Shown piece by piece: positions 9,421 through 17,384 of a stretch of 64,000 nucleotides of DNA. The first letter of the stretch is position 1. Each line of letters opens with the position of its first letter. The notes below the pieces were generated by a model. That model searched no databases. It had not been told where the DNA came from and saw only the letters and a list, made by a program, of their open reading frames with translations. The DNA is from Pedobacter sp. BS3 (GTDB taxonomy: Bacteria > Bacteroidota > Bacteroidia > Sphingobacteriales > Sphingobacteriaceae). Location: contig NZ_VTRT01000003.1 of NCBI RefSeq assembly GCF_008274585.1, positions 186,001-250,000 on the forward strand, given 5' to 3'. The position numbers and the translations under genes are program-made.

Positions 9421-9612
9421 CAATGGGTAATTGATAGTTGACGGACAATGAACTGATTAATGAACAAATCAGATGAATTATGGAGAATATAATTGCCAGT
9501 AAAAGCTATGCTTTTATCTATCTTAAAGTTACTCATCAGCATTGTAAAAACAACTAAGCAAAAATCAGGCAAATGATACAATCATTATCAATTATCAATC
9601 GTCAATTGTCCA
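9421..9612. repeat. Dispersed AT-rich repeat (CAATTGTCCATT / TTGACAATTG family) at the adaptor-ATPase junction
   Basis: The spacer between the adaptor and the first ATPase contains imperfect copies of short words such as TTGATAGTTGACGGACAATG (9431-9450) and ATTATCAATCGTCAATTGTCC (within 9590-9612). The same words recur at 23349-23380, 43201-43234 and 52722-52768. The second stretch runs directly into the reading frame of the ATPase and encodes its first residues. This looks like a small dispersed repeat, not a gene. Confidence 0.6.
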
Positions 9613-10526
9613 TTAAATGTGAAAATATTACCAAAACCTACAACAAAGGTGAACTATTAGCTGTAGATGATGTATCGTTTGCTGTTGAAAAGGGCGAATT
9701 ATTTGGTTTGATTGGCCCTGATGGAGCCGGGAAAACATCTATTTTCAGGATATTAACCACCGTTTTACTGGCAGATAAGGGTACAGCTACCGTTGCCGGA
9801 TTTGATGTGGTGGATGATTACCGGGCCATCCGGAACCGCGTAGGTTATATGCCGGGCAAATTCAGCTTGTACCAGGACCTCACAATTAAAGAAAACCTGG
9901 AATTTTTCGCTACCGTCTTTGGAACTACCATCGAAGAGAACTACGAGCTGATTAAAGATATTTACGACCAGATTAAGCCCTTTAATAACCGCCGGGCCGG
10001 AAAGCTTTCGGGCGGAATGAAACAAAAGCTGGCTTTGTGCTGCGCCCTGATTCACAAACCGGAAGTATTGCTGCTGGACGAACCGACAACCGGCGTGGAC
10101 GTAGTTTCGAGAAAGGAATTCTGGGATATGCTGAAAAAGCTGAAACAACAGGGAATCACCATCTTGGTTTCCACGCCTTACATGGACGAGGCTAATTTGT
10201 GCGAACGGATCGCCTTGATTCAGAACGGGAAAATCTTATCGGTTGATACACCGCAAAATATCATCAAAGCGTTCCCGGTATCCTTATATGCCGCTAAAGC
10301 CGATAATATTTACAAGCTCCTCACCGATTTCAGGAAAAGCGATTTTGTTGCCAGCGCTTACGCCTCCGGCGAATACATGCACCTTACCCTGAAAGAAGAT
10401 AAGCCGGACAGCATCAGGATGTTAACACAATACGCGGCGCAGCACGGGCACAGCGATGCGGAAATAAAAAAGATAACACCGGGTATTGAAGACAGCTTTA
10501 TCAGGCTGATGCAGCAACCAAACTAA
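9573..10526 (+). CDS. ABC transporter ATP-binding protein (YbhF N-half-like)
   Basis: ATPase energising the ABC-2 exporter. Motifs in order: Walker A GPDGAGKTS (about residue 50), the signature LSGGMKQKLALC, Walker B VLLLDEPTTGVD, and the switch region VSTPYMDEA with Thr-Pro where most ATPases have a Thr-His. A regulatory tail follows to residue 317. It corresponds to the first half of YbhF, a double ATPase in Escherichia coli. The start is unusual: the first 15 or so codons are made of a dispersed repeat (SLSIINRQLSIK), so either the repeat supplies the start codon or translation begins at an internal TTG (9606). It is followed after one base by the second ATPase. Confidence 0.92.
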   Translation: MIQSLSIINRQLSIKCENITKTYNKGELLAVDDVSFAVEKGELFGLIGPDGAGKTSIFRILTTVLLADKGTATVAGFDVVDDYRAIRNRVGYMPGKFSLYQDLTIKENLEFFATVFGTTIEENYELIKDIYDQIKPFNNRRAGKLSGGMKQKLALCCALIHKPEVLLLDEPTTGVDVVSRKEFWDMLKKLKQQGITILVSTPYMDEANLCERIALIQNGKILSVDTPQNIIKAFPVSLYAAKADNIYKLLTDFRKSDFVASAYASGEYMHLTLKEDKPDSIRMLTQYAAQHGHSDAEIKKITPGIEDSFIRLMQQPN

Positions 10527-10527
10527 C

Positions 10528-11274
10528 ATGGAAGAAAAAGTAATAACCTGCCGTAACCTCACCAAACAGTTTGGCAATTTTTATGCCGTAAACAATATCA
10601 GCTTTGATGTGTACCGGGGCGAAATTTTTGGTTTCCTTGGAGCAAACGGCGCCGGAAAAACTACAGCCATGCGCATTTTATGCGGCTTATCATTTCCCAG
10701 CTCCGGCGAGGCCAGCGTTGCCGGTTTTGACGTGTACAGGCAGCAGGAACTCATTAAACAGCATATCGGCTACATGAGCCAGAAATTCTCACTGTACGAA
10801 AACCTGACCGTATTAGAAAACATCGAGTTTTTTGGCGGAGCATACGGCATATCACGTAAGGAAATCAATAAACGCAGTGAGGAACTGGTGCGAAAACTCG
10901 GGCTACAACGCGAAGCAAAAAAACTGGTTGGTGAGCTTCCTTTAGGCTGGAAACAGAAGCTGGCATTCTCCGTGGCTATTTTTCATCAGCCCAAAATCGT
11001 TTTCCTGGATGAGCCCACCGGTGGTGTCGACCCTGTTACCCGGAGACAATTCTGGGACATGATTTACGAAGCCGCGGCTGCGGGCATCACCATTTTTGTA
11101 ACCACTCATTACATGGATGAAGCTGAATACTGCAACCGGGTTACTATTATGGTTGACGGCAAAATCGAAGCACTCGACTCGCCCGCTAACCTGAAAAAGC
11201 AGTTTGCCGCCAATACCGTTGAAGATGTTTTTTATAAACTGGCCCGGGGAGCGAAGAGGGAGAATAGCGGATAG
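10528..11274 (+). CDS. ABC transporter ATP-binding protein (YbhF C-half-like, degenerate signature)
   Basis: Second ATPase of the exporter, 248 aa. Walker A is GANGAGKTT, Walker B is IVFLDEPTGGVDP, and the switch histidine is present in VTTHYMDEAEYC. The signature motif is degenerate: LPLGWKQKLAFS replaces LSGGQ. The same LPLG form is known from the second half of YbhF, so this is a family trait and not damage; it implies two unequal ATP sites in a heterodimer with the preceding protein. It lies one base after that gene. The permease genes follow only after a 600-base interruption holding repeats and a four-helix-bundle gene. Confidence 0.92.
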   Translation: MEEKVITCRNLTKQFGNFYAVNNISFDVYRGEIFGFLGANGAGKTTAMRILCGLSFPSSGEASVAGFDVYRQQELIKQHIGYMSQKFSLYENLTVLENIEFFGGAYGISRKEINKRSEELVRKLGLQREAKKLVGELPLGWKQKLAFSVAIFHQPKIVFLDEPTGGVDPVTRRQFWDMIYEAAAAGITIFVTTHYMDEAEYCNRVTIMVDGKIEALDSPANLKKQFAANTVEDVFYKLARGAKRENSG

Positions 11275-11489
11275 CCTTTGTTAGCTGATGGCTGTTGGCC
11301 GATAGCTATTAGCTAAATTTAGAAACATAAAAAAAGTAATAGCTAATAGCCAGCCAGTGGCCAAAGGCTAATAGCCCAAAAAATGTAAAAAGTAACAGCC
11401 AATAGCCAACAGCCAAAGGCTAATAGCCCAAAAAATGTAAAAAGTAACAGCCAATAGCCAACAGCTAAAGGCTAATAGCCAAAATAAAA
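11275..11489. repeat. Tandem and dispersed GCTAATAGCC repeat array
   Basis: This spacer is built from the words GCTAATAGCC, CCAATAGCCAACAGC and their reverse complements. A 52-bp unit starting AAAGGCTAATAGCCCAAAA repeats at 11363, 11415 and 11467, the last copy cut short at the start of the next gene. Between 11283 and 11320 the words occur in inverted orientation (GTTAGCTGATGGCTGTTGGC). The same words resume at once after the four-helix-bundle gene (11830-11870). It has no spacers of CRISPR type. Confidence 0.85.
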
Positions 11490-11840
11490 ATGAAAAATTA
11501 TCAGGAATTAAAAACCTGGCAACAGGGAATTGAAATTGTGAAAGGAATTTTCAGATTAACCGAAGCATTACCAAAAACAGAAAAATATGGCTTAATTTCT
11601 CAAATGACAAGAGCTGCTGTGTCTATACCCGCCAACATTGCTGAAGGTAGCAGTAGAAACAGTGATAAAGATTATGCCCGTTTTTTACAAATAGCTTTAG
11701 GCTCTTCCTTTGAACTTCAAACCTATCTTGTCCTGATAAAAGAATTAGGATGGATAAGCTCAGGCACTGAAGACCTGGAACTATTGTTAGAACAGGAAAT
11801 AAAAATGATACACGCTTTCATTAAAGCCATTAGCCAATAG
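11490..11840 (+). CDS. Four-helix-bundle protein (S23 / 23S rRNA intervening-sequence protein family)
   Basis: Small helical protein of the IVP/S23 family, first known from intervening sequences inside 23S rRNA genes; related Avd proteins act as accessory factors in diversity-generating retroelements. The cellular role of stand-alone copies is unknown. Visible hallmarks are the N terminus NYQELKTWQQGIEIVK and the core QMTRAAVSIPANIAEGSSRNS, followed by FLQIALGSSFELQTYL. At 116 aa it has full family length. It interrupts an efflux operon between the ATPases and the permeases, is more AT-rich than its neighbours, and sits inside a GCTAATAGCC repeat array; its last four residues (AISQ) and stop codon are encoded by the repeat. 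This suggests acquisition as a cassette, by inference. Confidence 0.85.
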   Translation: MKNYQELKTWQQGIEIVKGIFRLTEALPKTEKYGLISQMTRAAVSIPANIAEGSSRNSDKDYARFLQIALGSSFELQTYLVLIKELGWISSGTEDLELLLEQEIKMIHAFIKAISQ

Positions 11841-11870
11841 CTATCAGCTAACAGCCAATAGCCCCAGATT
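11830..11870. repeat. GCTAATAGCC-family repeat, downstream copy
   Basis: ATTAGCCAATAGCTATCAGC and the following CTAACAGCCAATAGCCCC repeat the words of the array at 11275-11489. Together the two stretches bracket the four-helix-bundle gene, and this one overlaps its stop codon. Confidence 0.7.
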
Positions 11871-11876
11871 CATAGA

Positions 11877-12983
11877 ATGAAACAGCTTCTAACATTCGTA
11901 AAAAAAGAGTTTTACCATGTGTTTCGCGACAGACGGACATTACTCATTATGTTCGGGTTGCCGCTGGTGCAAATACTCCTGTTTGGCTATGCCCTGACTA
12001 CAGAGGTAAGGAATATCACCATTGTGATTTCTGATAATGCCAAAGACATCAACTCGCAACAGCTTACCAACAAGATAAAATCATCCGCCTATTTTAACGT
12101 GCGTGAAGCCGTAACCGGCAGTAAGGATATTGAAAAGATTCTGAAAAAAGGCGAGGTCAAGGCCGTGGTTATTTTTCCATCCCAGTTCGGCAGCGACTTA
12201 CAACATTCGGGCAAGGCCCGGGTACAGGTTATTACCGATGGCTCCGACCCTAATACCGCTAAAACCATTGTAAATTACCTTACGGCAATCATTGCCGGTT
12301 ACCAGCAGCAAATCGCTCCGGCAAGTCCTCTACCCTATACCATTGTTCCCGAAATCCGCATGCTGTATAACGAGGAGGGAAACGGCTCGTTAAACTTTAT
12401 TCCGGGCGTAATGGCGCTTATACTTATGCTGGTCTGCACAGCCCTTACATCGGTTTCGGTAGTAAAAGAAAAGGAGCTTGGAACCATGGAAGTGCTGCTG
12501 GTATCGCCGTTTAAGCCGGTTATGGTACTCATATCCAAAGCCGTACCCTACCTAGTGCTTTCTATGGTAAACTTCATACTCATCGTGCTTTTAGCCGTAT
12601 TTGTACTGCATGTAGAAGTAAAAGGAAGCCTGTTGCTGCTATTCATGGAAAGCACTTTATTTATCATCACGTGCCTGTCATTCGGGTTAATGATTTCAAA
12701 CGTTACGTCATCGCAGCAAACGGCCCTGCTCCTTTCTATGATGGGTATGATGATACCAACCATCGTATTTACCGGGTTTCTGTTTCCGCTGGAGAATATG
12801 CCCTACATTTTCCAGCTGATTTCAAATATCATCCCATCGCGATGGTATTTCCTCATTATAAAAGCCGTTATGCTGAAAGGTTTGGGATTTGCCTACATCT
12901 GGAAGGAAACACTCATCCTCATTGTCATGACGCTGGCTTTGCTGGGTATCGCATTAAAAAATTTTAAAATCAGGCTGGCATGA
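11877..12983 (+). CDS. ABC-2 type permease (YbhS/YbhR-like)
   Basis: Inner-membrane subunit of the exporter, 368 aa. It has one N-terminal membrane helix (about residues 20-42, MFGLPLVQILLFGYAL), a large periplasmic domain (about 45-170), and five more helices from about residue 175 on, including the conserved VKEKELGTMEVLLVSPF cytoplasmic loop. This is the standard ABC2_membrane_3 layout. The stop overlaps the next permease start in an ATGA junction, so the two are coupled and likely heterodimerise. The gene begins just after the repeat-flanked four-helix-bundle gene, and probably relies on read-through from the upstream operon promoter. Confidence 0.92.
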   Translation: MKQLLTFVKKEFYHVFRDRRTLLIMFGLPLVQILLFGYALTTEVRNITIVISDNAKDINSQQLTNKIKSSAYFNVREAVTGSKDIEKILKKGEVKAVVIFPSQFGSDLQHSGKARVQVITDGSDPNTAKTIVNYLTAIIAGYQQQIAPASPLPYTIVPEIRMLYNEEGNGSLNFIPGVMALILMLVCTALTSVSVVKEKELGTMEVLLVSPFKPVMVLISKAVPYLVLSMVNFILIVLLAVFVLHVEVKGSLLLLFMESTLFIITCLSFGLMISNVTSSQQTALLLSMMGMMIPTIVFTGFLFPLENMPYIFQLISNIIPSRWYFLIIKAVMLKGLGFAYIWKETLILIVMTLALLGIALKNFKIRLA

Positions 12984-14098
12984 ACAGGTTAACATTTTTA
13001 TTACGGAAAGAATTCAGGCAGATATTTCGCGATAAAATCATCATTATCATGATGTTTGCCATGCCCACCGTTCAGCTCATTATTCTTCCGCTGGCTATGG
13101 ATTTCGATGTAAAAAGCGTTAATCTTTCGGTTGTCGACCATGACCATAGCACTTACTCACAGCAGCTGATCACCAAAATCGCCTCCTCCGGATATTTCAA
13201 AATGGTAGGCGCAGAAGCCTCTTACCGCGATGCTTTAACTTATATTGAAAAAGGCAAAACCGACCTCATTCTTGAAATCCCGGCAGGATTTGAGCGAAAC
13301 CTCGTAAGAGAAGGCGCTCAGAAAATAGGCATTTCTGCCGATGCCATTAACGGTACAAAGGCCGCTATTGGCGGAAATTATCTCAATACCGTTATTGCCT
13401 CATTCAACGCCGGTTTAGGTATAAATGTTACAGCTAATCTCACATCACCACCCGCAAGTATCATTGATATTACCTGGTCAAACTGGTTTAATCCGCTGGC
13501 AGAATACAAATATTACGTTGTTCCGGGAGTCCTGGTGCTGCTGCTTACCATGATTGGCGGTTTCCTTTCCGCGTTAAATATCGTGAAGGAAAAAGAAACA
13601 GGAACCATAGAGCAGATTAATGTAACACCCATTAAAAAATGGCAGTTCATTGCCGGGAAGCTTATCCCTTTCTGGATTATGGGCATGATTGTTTTCACAT
13701 TGGGATTACTGGTTTGCCGTATAGTCTACGGCATTACACCAGAGGGAAGTATTCCGCTGCTTTACCTGTTTGCCGCCATTTACCTTATCGCCCTGCTCGG
13801 TTTCGGACTGCTGATTTCAACTTACAGCAACAGCCAGATACAGGCCATGTTTACGGCATTTTTTTTCATGATGATTTTTATGCTGATGAGCGGCCTGTTT
13901 ACACCGGTAGAAAGCATGCCTCTCTGGGCCAGGTCAATAGCCAATCTTGTTCCTATTACCCATTTCATTAAAGTTGTGCGCATGATTGTGCTCAAAGGCA
14001 GCGGCTTTAGCGATGTACAGCCGGAGCTACTTTACATTATTGGTTTTGCCATTATTTTAAATGGCTGGGCCATCTGGAATTACCGGAAAACATCATAA
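12980..14098 (+). CDS. ABC-2 type permease (YbhS/YbhR-like)
   Basis: Second membrane subunit of the exporter, 372 aa, paralogous to the preceding gene. It shows an N-terminal helix (about residues 20-40), a periplasmic domain, then five or six membrane helices with the loop IVKEKETGTIEQINVTPIKKW between them and VESMPLWARSIANLVPITHFI near the C terminus. It overlaps the previous permease by 4 bases. Two permeases with two ATPases, a HlyD-type adaptor, TolC and a TetR regulator match the YbhGFSR multidrug or cation exporter arrangement; the substrate cannot be read from sequence. Confidence 0.92.
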   Translation: MNRLTFLLRKEFRQIFRDKIIIIMMFAMPTVQLIILPLAMDFDVKSVNLSVVDHDHSTYSQQLITKIASSGYFKMVGAEASYRDALTYIEKGKTDLILEIPAGFERNLVREGAQKIGISADAINGTKAAIGGNYLNTVIASFNAGLGINVTANLTSPPASIIDITWSNWFNPLAEYKYYVVPGVLVLLLTMIGGFLSALNIVKEKETGTIEQINVTPIKKWQFIAGKLIPFWIMGMIVFTLGLLVCRIVYGITPEGSIPLLYLFAAIYLIALLGFGLLISTYSNSQIQAMFTAFFFMMIFMLMSGLFTPVESMPLWARSIANLVPITHFIKVVRMIVLKGSGFSDVQPELLYIIGFAIILNGWAIWNYRKTS

Positions 14099-14250
14099 TG
14101 TTAGCCAGGCAGTATAATTTATCACTTCTTATTATTTTTATTTGGATTTATTATAAATAAGACATTACTTTGTCGAATTACCAATCGAATCTTTTGAATC
14201 AAAGGCTTTCCGGGAAAACTTTAGCGTACAGATAAACAAAAACAATAACT

Positions 14251-14568
14251 ATGTGCCAGACCATCGTTTTAAGCAGTAAAGAATCAGTTGTTATCAGCCA
14301 GTGTATGGATTGTAAAATGCTGACCATCTGGCATCAGAATATCTTACTGACCTTTACACCGGCACAATTCAGGGCATTCAAATCCTACACCGCTAAGCTA
14401 AATATAGAAGAATCCCTGTTCCCTTTCCCTGACGGCGAAGAAAGACTTATCTTACATACCCCATACCATGATATCCGCTTTACATTTACCCTTGAAGAAT
14501 GGGAGGATTTCAAGATAGCCTTAAACGAGGCTGTTTACATGCAAAACATTTACCAGATGATTTATTAA
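14251..14568 (+). CDS. Conserved hypothetical protein, DUF6686-like
   Basis: Small cytoplasmic protein of 105 aa with no signal or membrane segment. It has three cysteines near the N terminus (MCQT and a QCMDCK pair) that could bind metal, followed by an alternating strand pattern and repeated phenylalanines (LTFTPAQFRAFK and FTFTLEEWEDFK, which look like an internal duplication). It resembles the Bacteroidota family I know as DUF6686; that assignment is from memory of the pattern. It is transcribed alone between the efflux operon and lysS. No function is known. Confidence 0.7.
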   Translation: MCQTIVLSSKESVVISQCMDCKMLTIWHQNILLTFTPAQFRAFKSYTAKLNIEESLFPFPDGEERLILHTPYHDIRFTFTLEEWEDFKIALNEAVYMQNIYQMIY

Positions 14569-14621
14569 GCCGGGATTTTAGCCCAGCTTTCCCTATCATT
14601 CAAATCCAAAACCATTTCCTG

Positions 14622-14652
14622 TTTCGTTAGACCATGCAAAAATGTATTTTTG
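14622..14652 (+). promoter_or_regulatory. Candidate promoter of lysS
   Basis: TTT at 14622-14624 and TATTTTTG at 14645-14652 are 20 bases apart, matching the Bacteroidota promoter. The -7 element lies downstream of the upstream ATG at 14634, which therefore cannot be the start on this transcript; translation should start at 14667. Confidence 0.55.
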
Positions 14653-14666
14653 CAAAAATTTTAAAC

Positions 14667-16385
14667 ATGAGTATTGGTTTATCTGAACAGGAAATACTAC
14701 GCCGCGAGGCATTGCAAGAGCTTCGTAAATTAGGTATTAATCCCTACCCTGCTGAATTATTTGATGTAAATGCCACTGCCGCCGATATAAAGAAAAACTT
14801 TACAGCCGATAACAACGCCTACCAAAACATCAGTTTTGCGGGCCGCATCATGAGTCGCCGCATTATGGGCAACGCCTCATTTGCAGAGTTGCAGGATTCT
14901 ACCGGACGCATACAGATTTACATCAAACGCGACGATATTTGTCCCGATGAAGATAAAACCTTATACAATACTGTTTTTAAGAAATTACTGGATATTGGCG
15001 ACTTCATCGGCGTTAAGGGTTACGTATTTACCACGCAAACCGGCGAAATTTCTATCCACGTTACACAATTTACAGTGCTGGCGAAATCATTAAAACCGCT
15101 TCCAGTGGTAAAAGAAGCCGACGGTAAGGTTTTTGATGCCGTTACCGATGCCGAGTTTCGTTACCGTCAGCGTTATGTAGACCTGGTTGTCAATCCCGGC
15201 GTACGCGATACCTTTAAGAAAATCACTAAAATAAAAAGCACTATCCGCGAATTTTTGGATGAACGCGGAGCACTTGAAGTAGATACTCCCGTGCTGCAAA
15301 GCATTCCCGGAGGCGCTGCTGCACGTCCGTTCATTACCCATCACAATGCGCTGGATATTCCGCTATATCTCCGTATCGCTAATGAGCTGTACCTCAAACG
15401 GCTGATTGTTGGCGGCTTTGACTGGGTGTATGAGTTTAGCCGGAACTTTCGCAACGAAGGCATGGATCGTACCCACAATCCCGAATTTACTGTTCTGGAG
15501 TTCTACGTGGCCTACAAAGATTATATCTGGATGATGGAAACCACCGAGCAGCTATTTGAGCGTATCGCCCTGGCTGCCAATGGGAATACAGTAGTTCAGG
15601 TTGGTGATAAACAGATTGATTTTAAAGCGCCTTACAAACGTATCAGCATATACGATGCTATTAAAGAACATACCGGATTTGACGTAAGCAATATGGACGA
15701 AAACGGCTTACGCGATGTTTGCCGCCAGTTAGGTATTGAAACTACCGAAGCGATGGGTAAAGGAAAGCTGATAGATGAAATTTTTGGCGAAAAATGCGAA
15801 GAGCACTATATCCAGCCTACTTTCATTATTGATTACCCGGTAGAAATGAGTCCACTTACCAAAAAGCACCGTAACAAAGAAGGGCTGGTTGAGCGTTTTG
15901 AGCTGATGATTAACGGCAAAGAGCTGGCTAATGCCTACAGCGAGCTAAACGACCCGATAGACCAGTTGGAACGTTTTGAAGAACAGGTAAAACTCATGGA
16001 ACGCGGCGACGAGGAAGCCATGTACATTGATTACGATTTCCTGCGGGCATTGGAATACGGCATGCCACCTACTGCCGGAATCGGAATCGGAATAGACCGC
16101 CTGTGCATGCTGCTGACCAATCAGCCAAGCATACAGGATGTGCTGTTCTTCCCGCAAATGCGCCCTGAAAAGAAACAGGTAGTTTCATCTACCAAAGATT
16201 TTGTAGTTATCGGCGTGCCCGAAGAATGGGTTCCGGTGATCAACAAGATGGGCTTTAACACGGTTGATGAGCTTAAAGCAGCCAATCCAAACAAGGTATT
16301 TAACGACCTTGGCGGGATGCGAAAAAAACTAAAACTCGAAATCGCTATTCCTGCCAAGGATGTGGTGATGAGCTGGTTTGAGTAG
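14667..16385 (+). CDS. lysS: Lysyl-tRNA synthetase (class II)
   Basis: Charges tRNA-Lys with lysine in the cytosol. The N-terminal OB-fold anticodon-binding domain (about residues 45-150) has ISFAGRIMSRRIMGNASF; the class II core has motif 2 (FRNEGMDRTHNPEFTVLEFY) and motif 3 (GIGIDRLCMLLTNQPSIQDVL). After the core there is an extension of about 70 residues ending KDVVMSWFE with a helix-hairpin-like sequence (INKMGFNTVDELKAANPNKV), seen in many Bacteroidota LysS. I use ATG 14667 (572 aa) instead of 14634 because the promoter -7 box lies between them and homologs begin near SEQEILRREAL. Confidence 0.97.
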   Translation: MSIGLSEQEILRREALQELRKLGINPYPAELFDVNATAADIKKNFTADNNAYQNISFAGRIMSRRIMGNASFAELQDSTGRIQIYIKRDDICPDEDKTLYNTVFKKLLDIGDFIGVKGYVFTTQTGEISIHVTQFTVLAKSLKPLPVVKEADGKVFDAVTDAEFRYRQRYVDLVVNPGVRDTFKKITKIKSTIREFLDERGALEVDTPVLQSIPGGAAARPFITHHNALDIPLYLRIANELYLKRLIVGGFDWVYEFSRNFRNEGMDRTHNPEFTVLEFYVAYKDYIWMMETTEQLFERIALAANGNTVVQVGDKQIDFKAPYKRISIYDAIKEHTGFDVSNMDENGLRDVCRQLGIETTEAMGKGKLIDEIFGEKCEEHYIQPTFIIDYPVEMSPLTKKHRNKEGLVERFELMINGKELANAYSELNDPIDQLERFEEQVKLMERGDEEAMYIDYDFLRALEYGMPPTAGIGIGIDRLCMLLTNQPSIQDVLFFPQMRPEKKQVVSSTKDFVVIGVPEEWVPVINKMGFNTVDELKAANPNKVFNDLGGMRKKLKLEIAIPAKDVVMSWFE

Positions 16386-16491
16386 GTGGTTTGGTGGTTC
16401 GTTGTTATTGGTTAGTGATTAGTTTGTTGGTATTTGCTTAGGATCATTTGCAGACCTAACTTCCGGTCTTTCCGACTTTCCGGACTACAAT

Positions 16492-17052
16492 CTATAATTT
16501 TACTATAAACAGCAATAAGCTGGCTACGTCTATTAAAGGCCGGAGACGTTTAAGCGCCAGGTTTACCTGGTTTCTAACAGTTTGTTCTGAAATGTTCATC
16601 CGCTTGGCAATGTCGGCAACTTCAATATGCTGAATACGATGGAGATAAAACACCTCCCGCATACGTTCGGGAAGTTCGTCCATGCCACTTAAAACAAGCT
16701 GGTGCATATCCTTTTCCAATAAACGATCGAACGTATTATTATCCTCTTTAATATTCGCCAAAGCAAAAGCCTGCAAATGCTTATCTTTAATATGCCGGGC
16801 CTGAAAATGGTTTAACACCAGCCGCTTGGTACAGGTGAATAAATAAGCCTCAACCTGAGTCACTTCCGGTAATGTGGCATGCTTAACCCATAATTGACTA
16901 AATAATTCCTGGATAAGATCCTGTGCTTCATCTTTGTCCTGAAGCAGGCGGGATGCATAGCAGAATAAAGGTTTCCATAAGGATTTATATAACAACCGAA
17001 AGCCCTCTTCATCACCGCTACGCATTAAATTCCAGTAATTAACTACATCCAT
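16492..17052 (-). CDS. ECF RNA polymerase sigma factor (Bacteroidota family)
   Basis: Alternative sigma factor of 186 aa. Region 2 (about residues 20-85) contains YASRLLQDKDEAQDLIQELFSQLW, and region 4 (about 120-175) contains LPERMREVFYLHRIQHIEVADIAKRMNISEQTV, a standard helix-turn-helix. In Bacteroidota such factors usually sit beside a FecR anti-sigma gene and a SusC/SusD pair; none is adjacent here, so it is an orphan whose regulator and targets cannot be inferred. It is transcribed towards lysS. The C terminus is hydrophobic (SLLLFIVKL). Confidence 0.92.
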   Translation of the reverse strand: MDVVNYWNLMRSGDEEGFRLLYKSLWKPLFCYASRLLQDKDEAQDLIQELFSQLWVKHATLPEVTQVEAYLFTCTKRLVLNHFQARHIKDKHLQAFALANIKEDNNTFDRLLEKDMHQLVLSGMDELPERMREVFYLHRIQHIEVADIAKRMNISEQTVRNQVNLALKRLRPLIDVASLLLFIVKL

Positions 17053-17384
17053 TATGCTTATTTGCTAAATCCGTCTGTCATTTAGATCATATCCAACAGG
17101 CAAGGCTAAAATCCGGAATCCTCGTTAGAAACAGGTTAATTTAATATTAAATATCCTTTTCAAACATTTATGTTTCCGCACACATAAGTCAAATATAATT
17201 ACTGTATCAGATAAAACAAAAAGGGTAAGTTTCAAATTTTGGCCCAAGGCAAAGATTTACAGACTTAAAAATCGTTAGTTCTCCTGGTAATCAAAGACAT
17301 TTTTCCACATTGATGGTAAAACTGTATCCTGTAGCACTATATCGTCGAAAAAAAGTATAAATTCAGCCCTGAAAATAAATCCTT
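17053..17384. other. Divergent intergenic region, no gene seen
   Basis: About 330 bases between the sigma factor and the gate-protein gene, which are transcribed away from each other. It is AT-rich and should hold both promoters. I see no open reading frame, hairpin or shared repeat that I can support. Confidence 0.5.

Noticed and set aside
11490-11840. Diversity-generating retroelement accessory (Avd) gene
   Set aside because: No reverse transcriptase, template repeat or variable target gene is nearby, so only the general four-helix-bundle family is claimed.
14634-14666. Upstream ATG extending lysS by 11 residues
   Set aside because: A good promoter -7 box (14645-14652) lies downstream of it, so the transcript starts after it.
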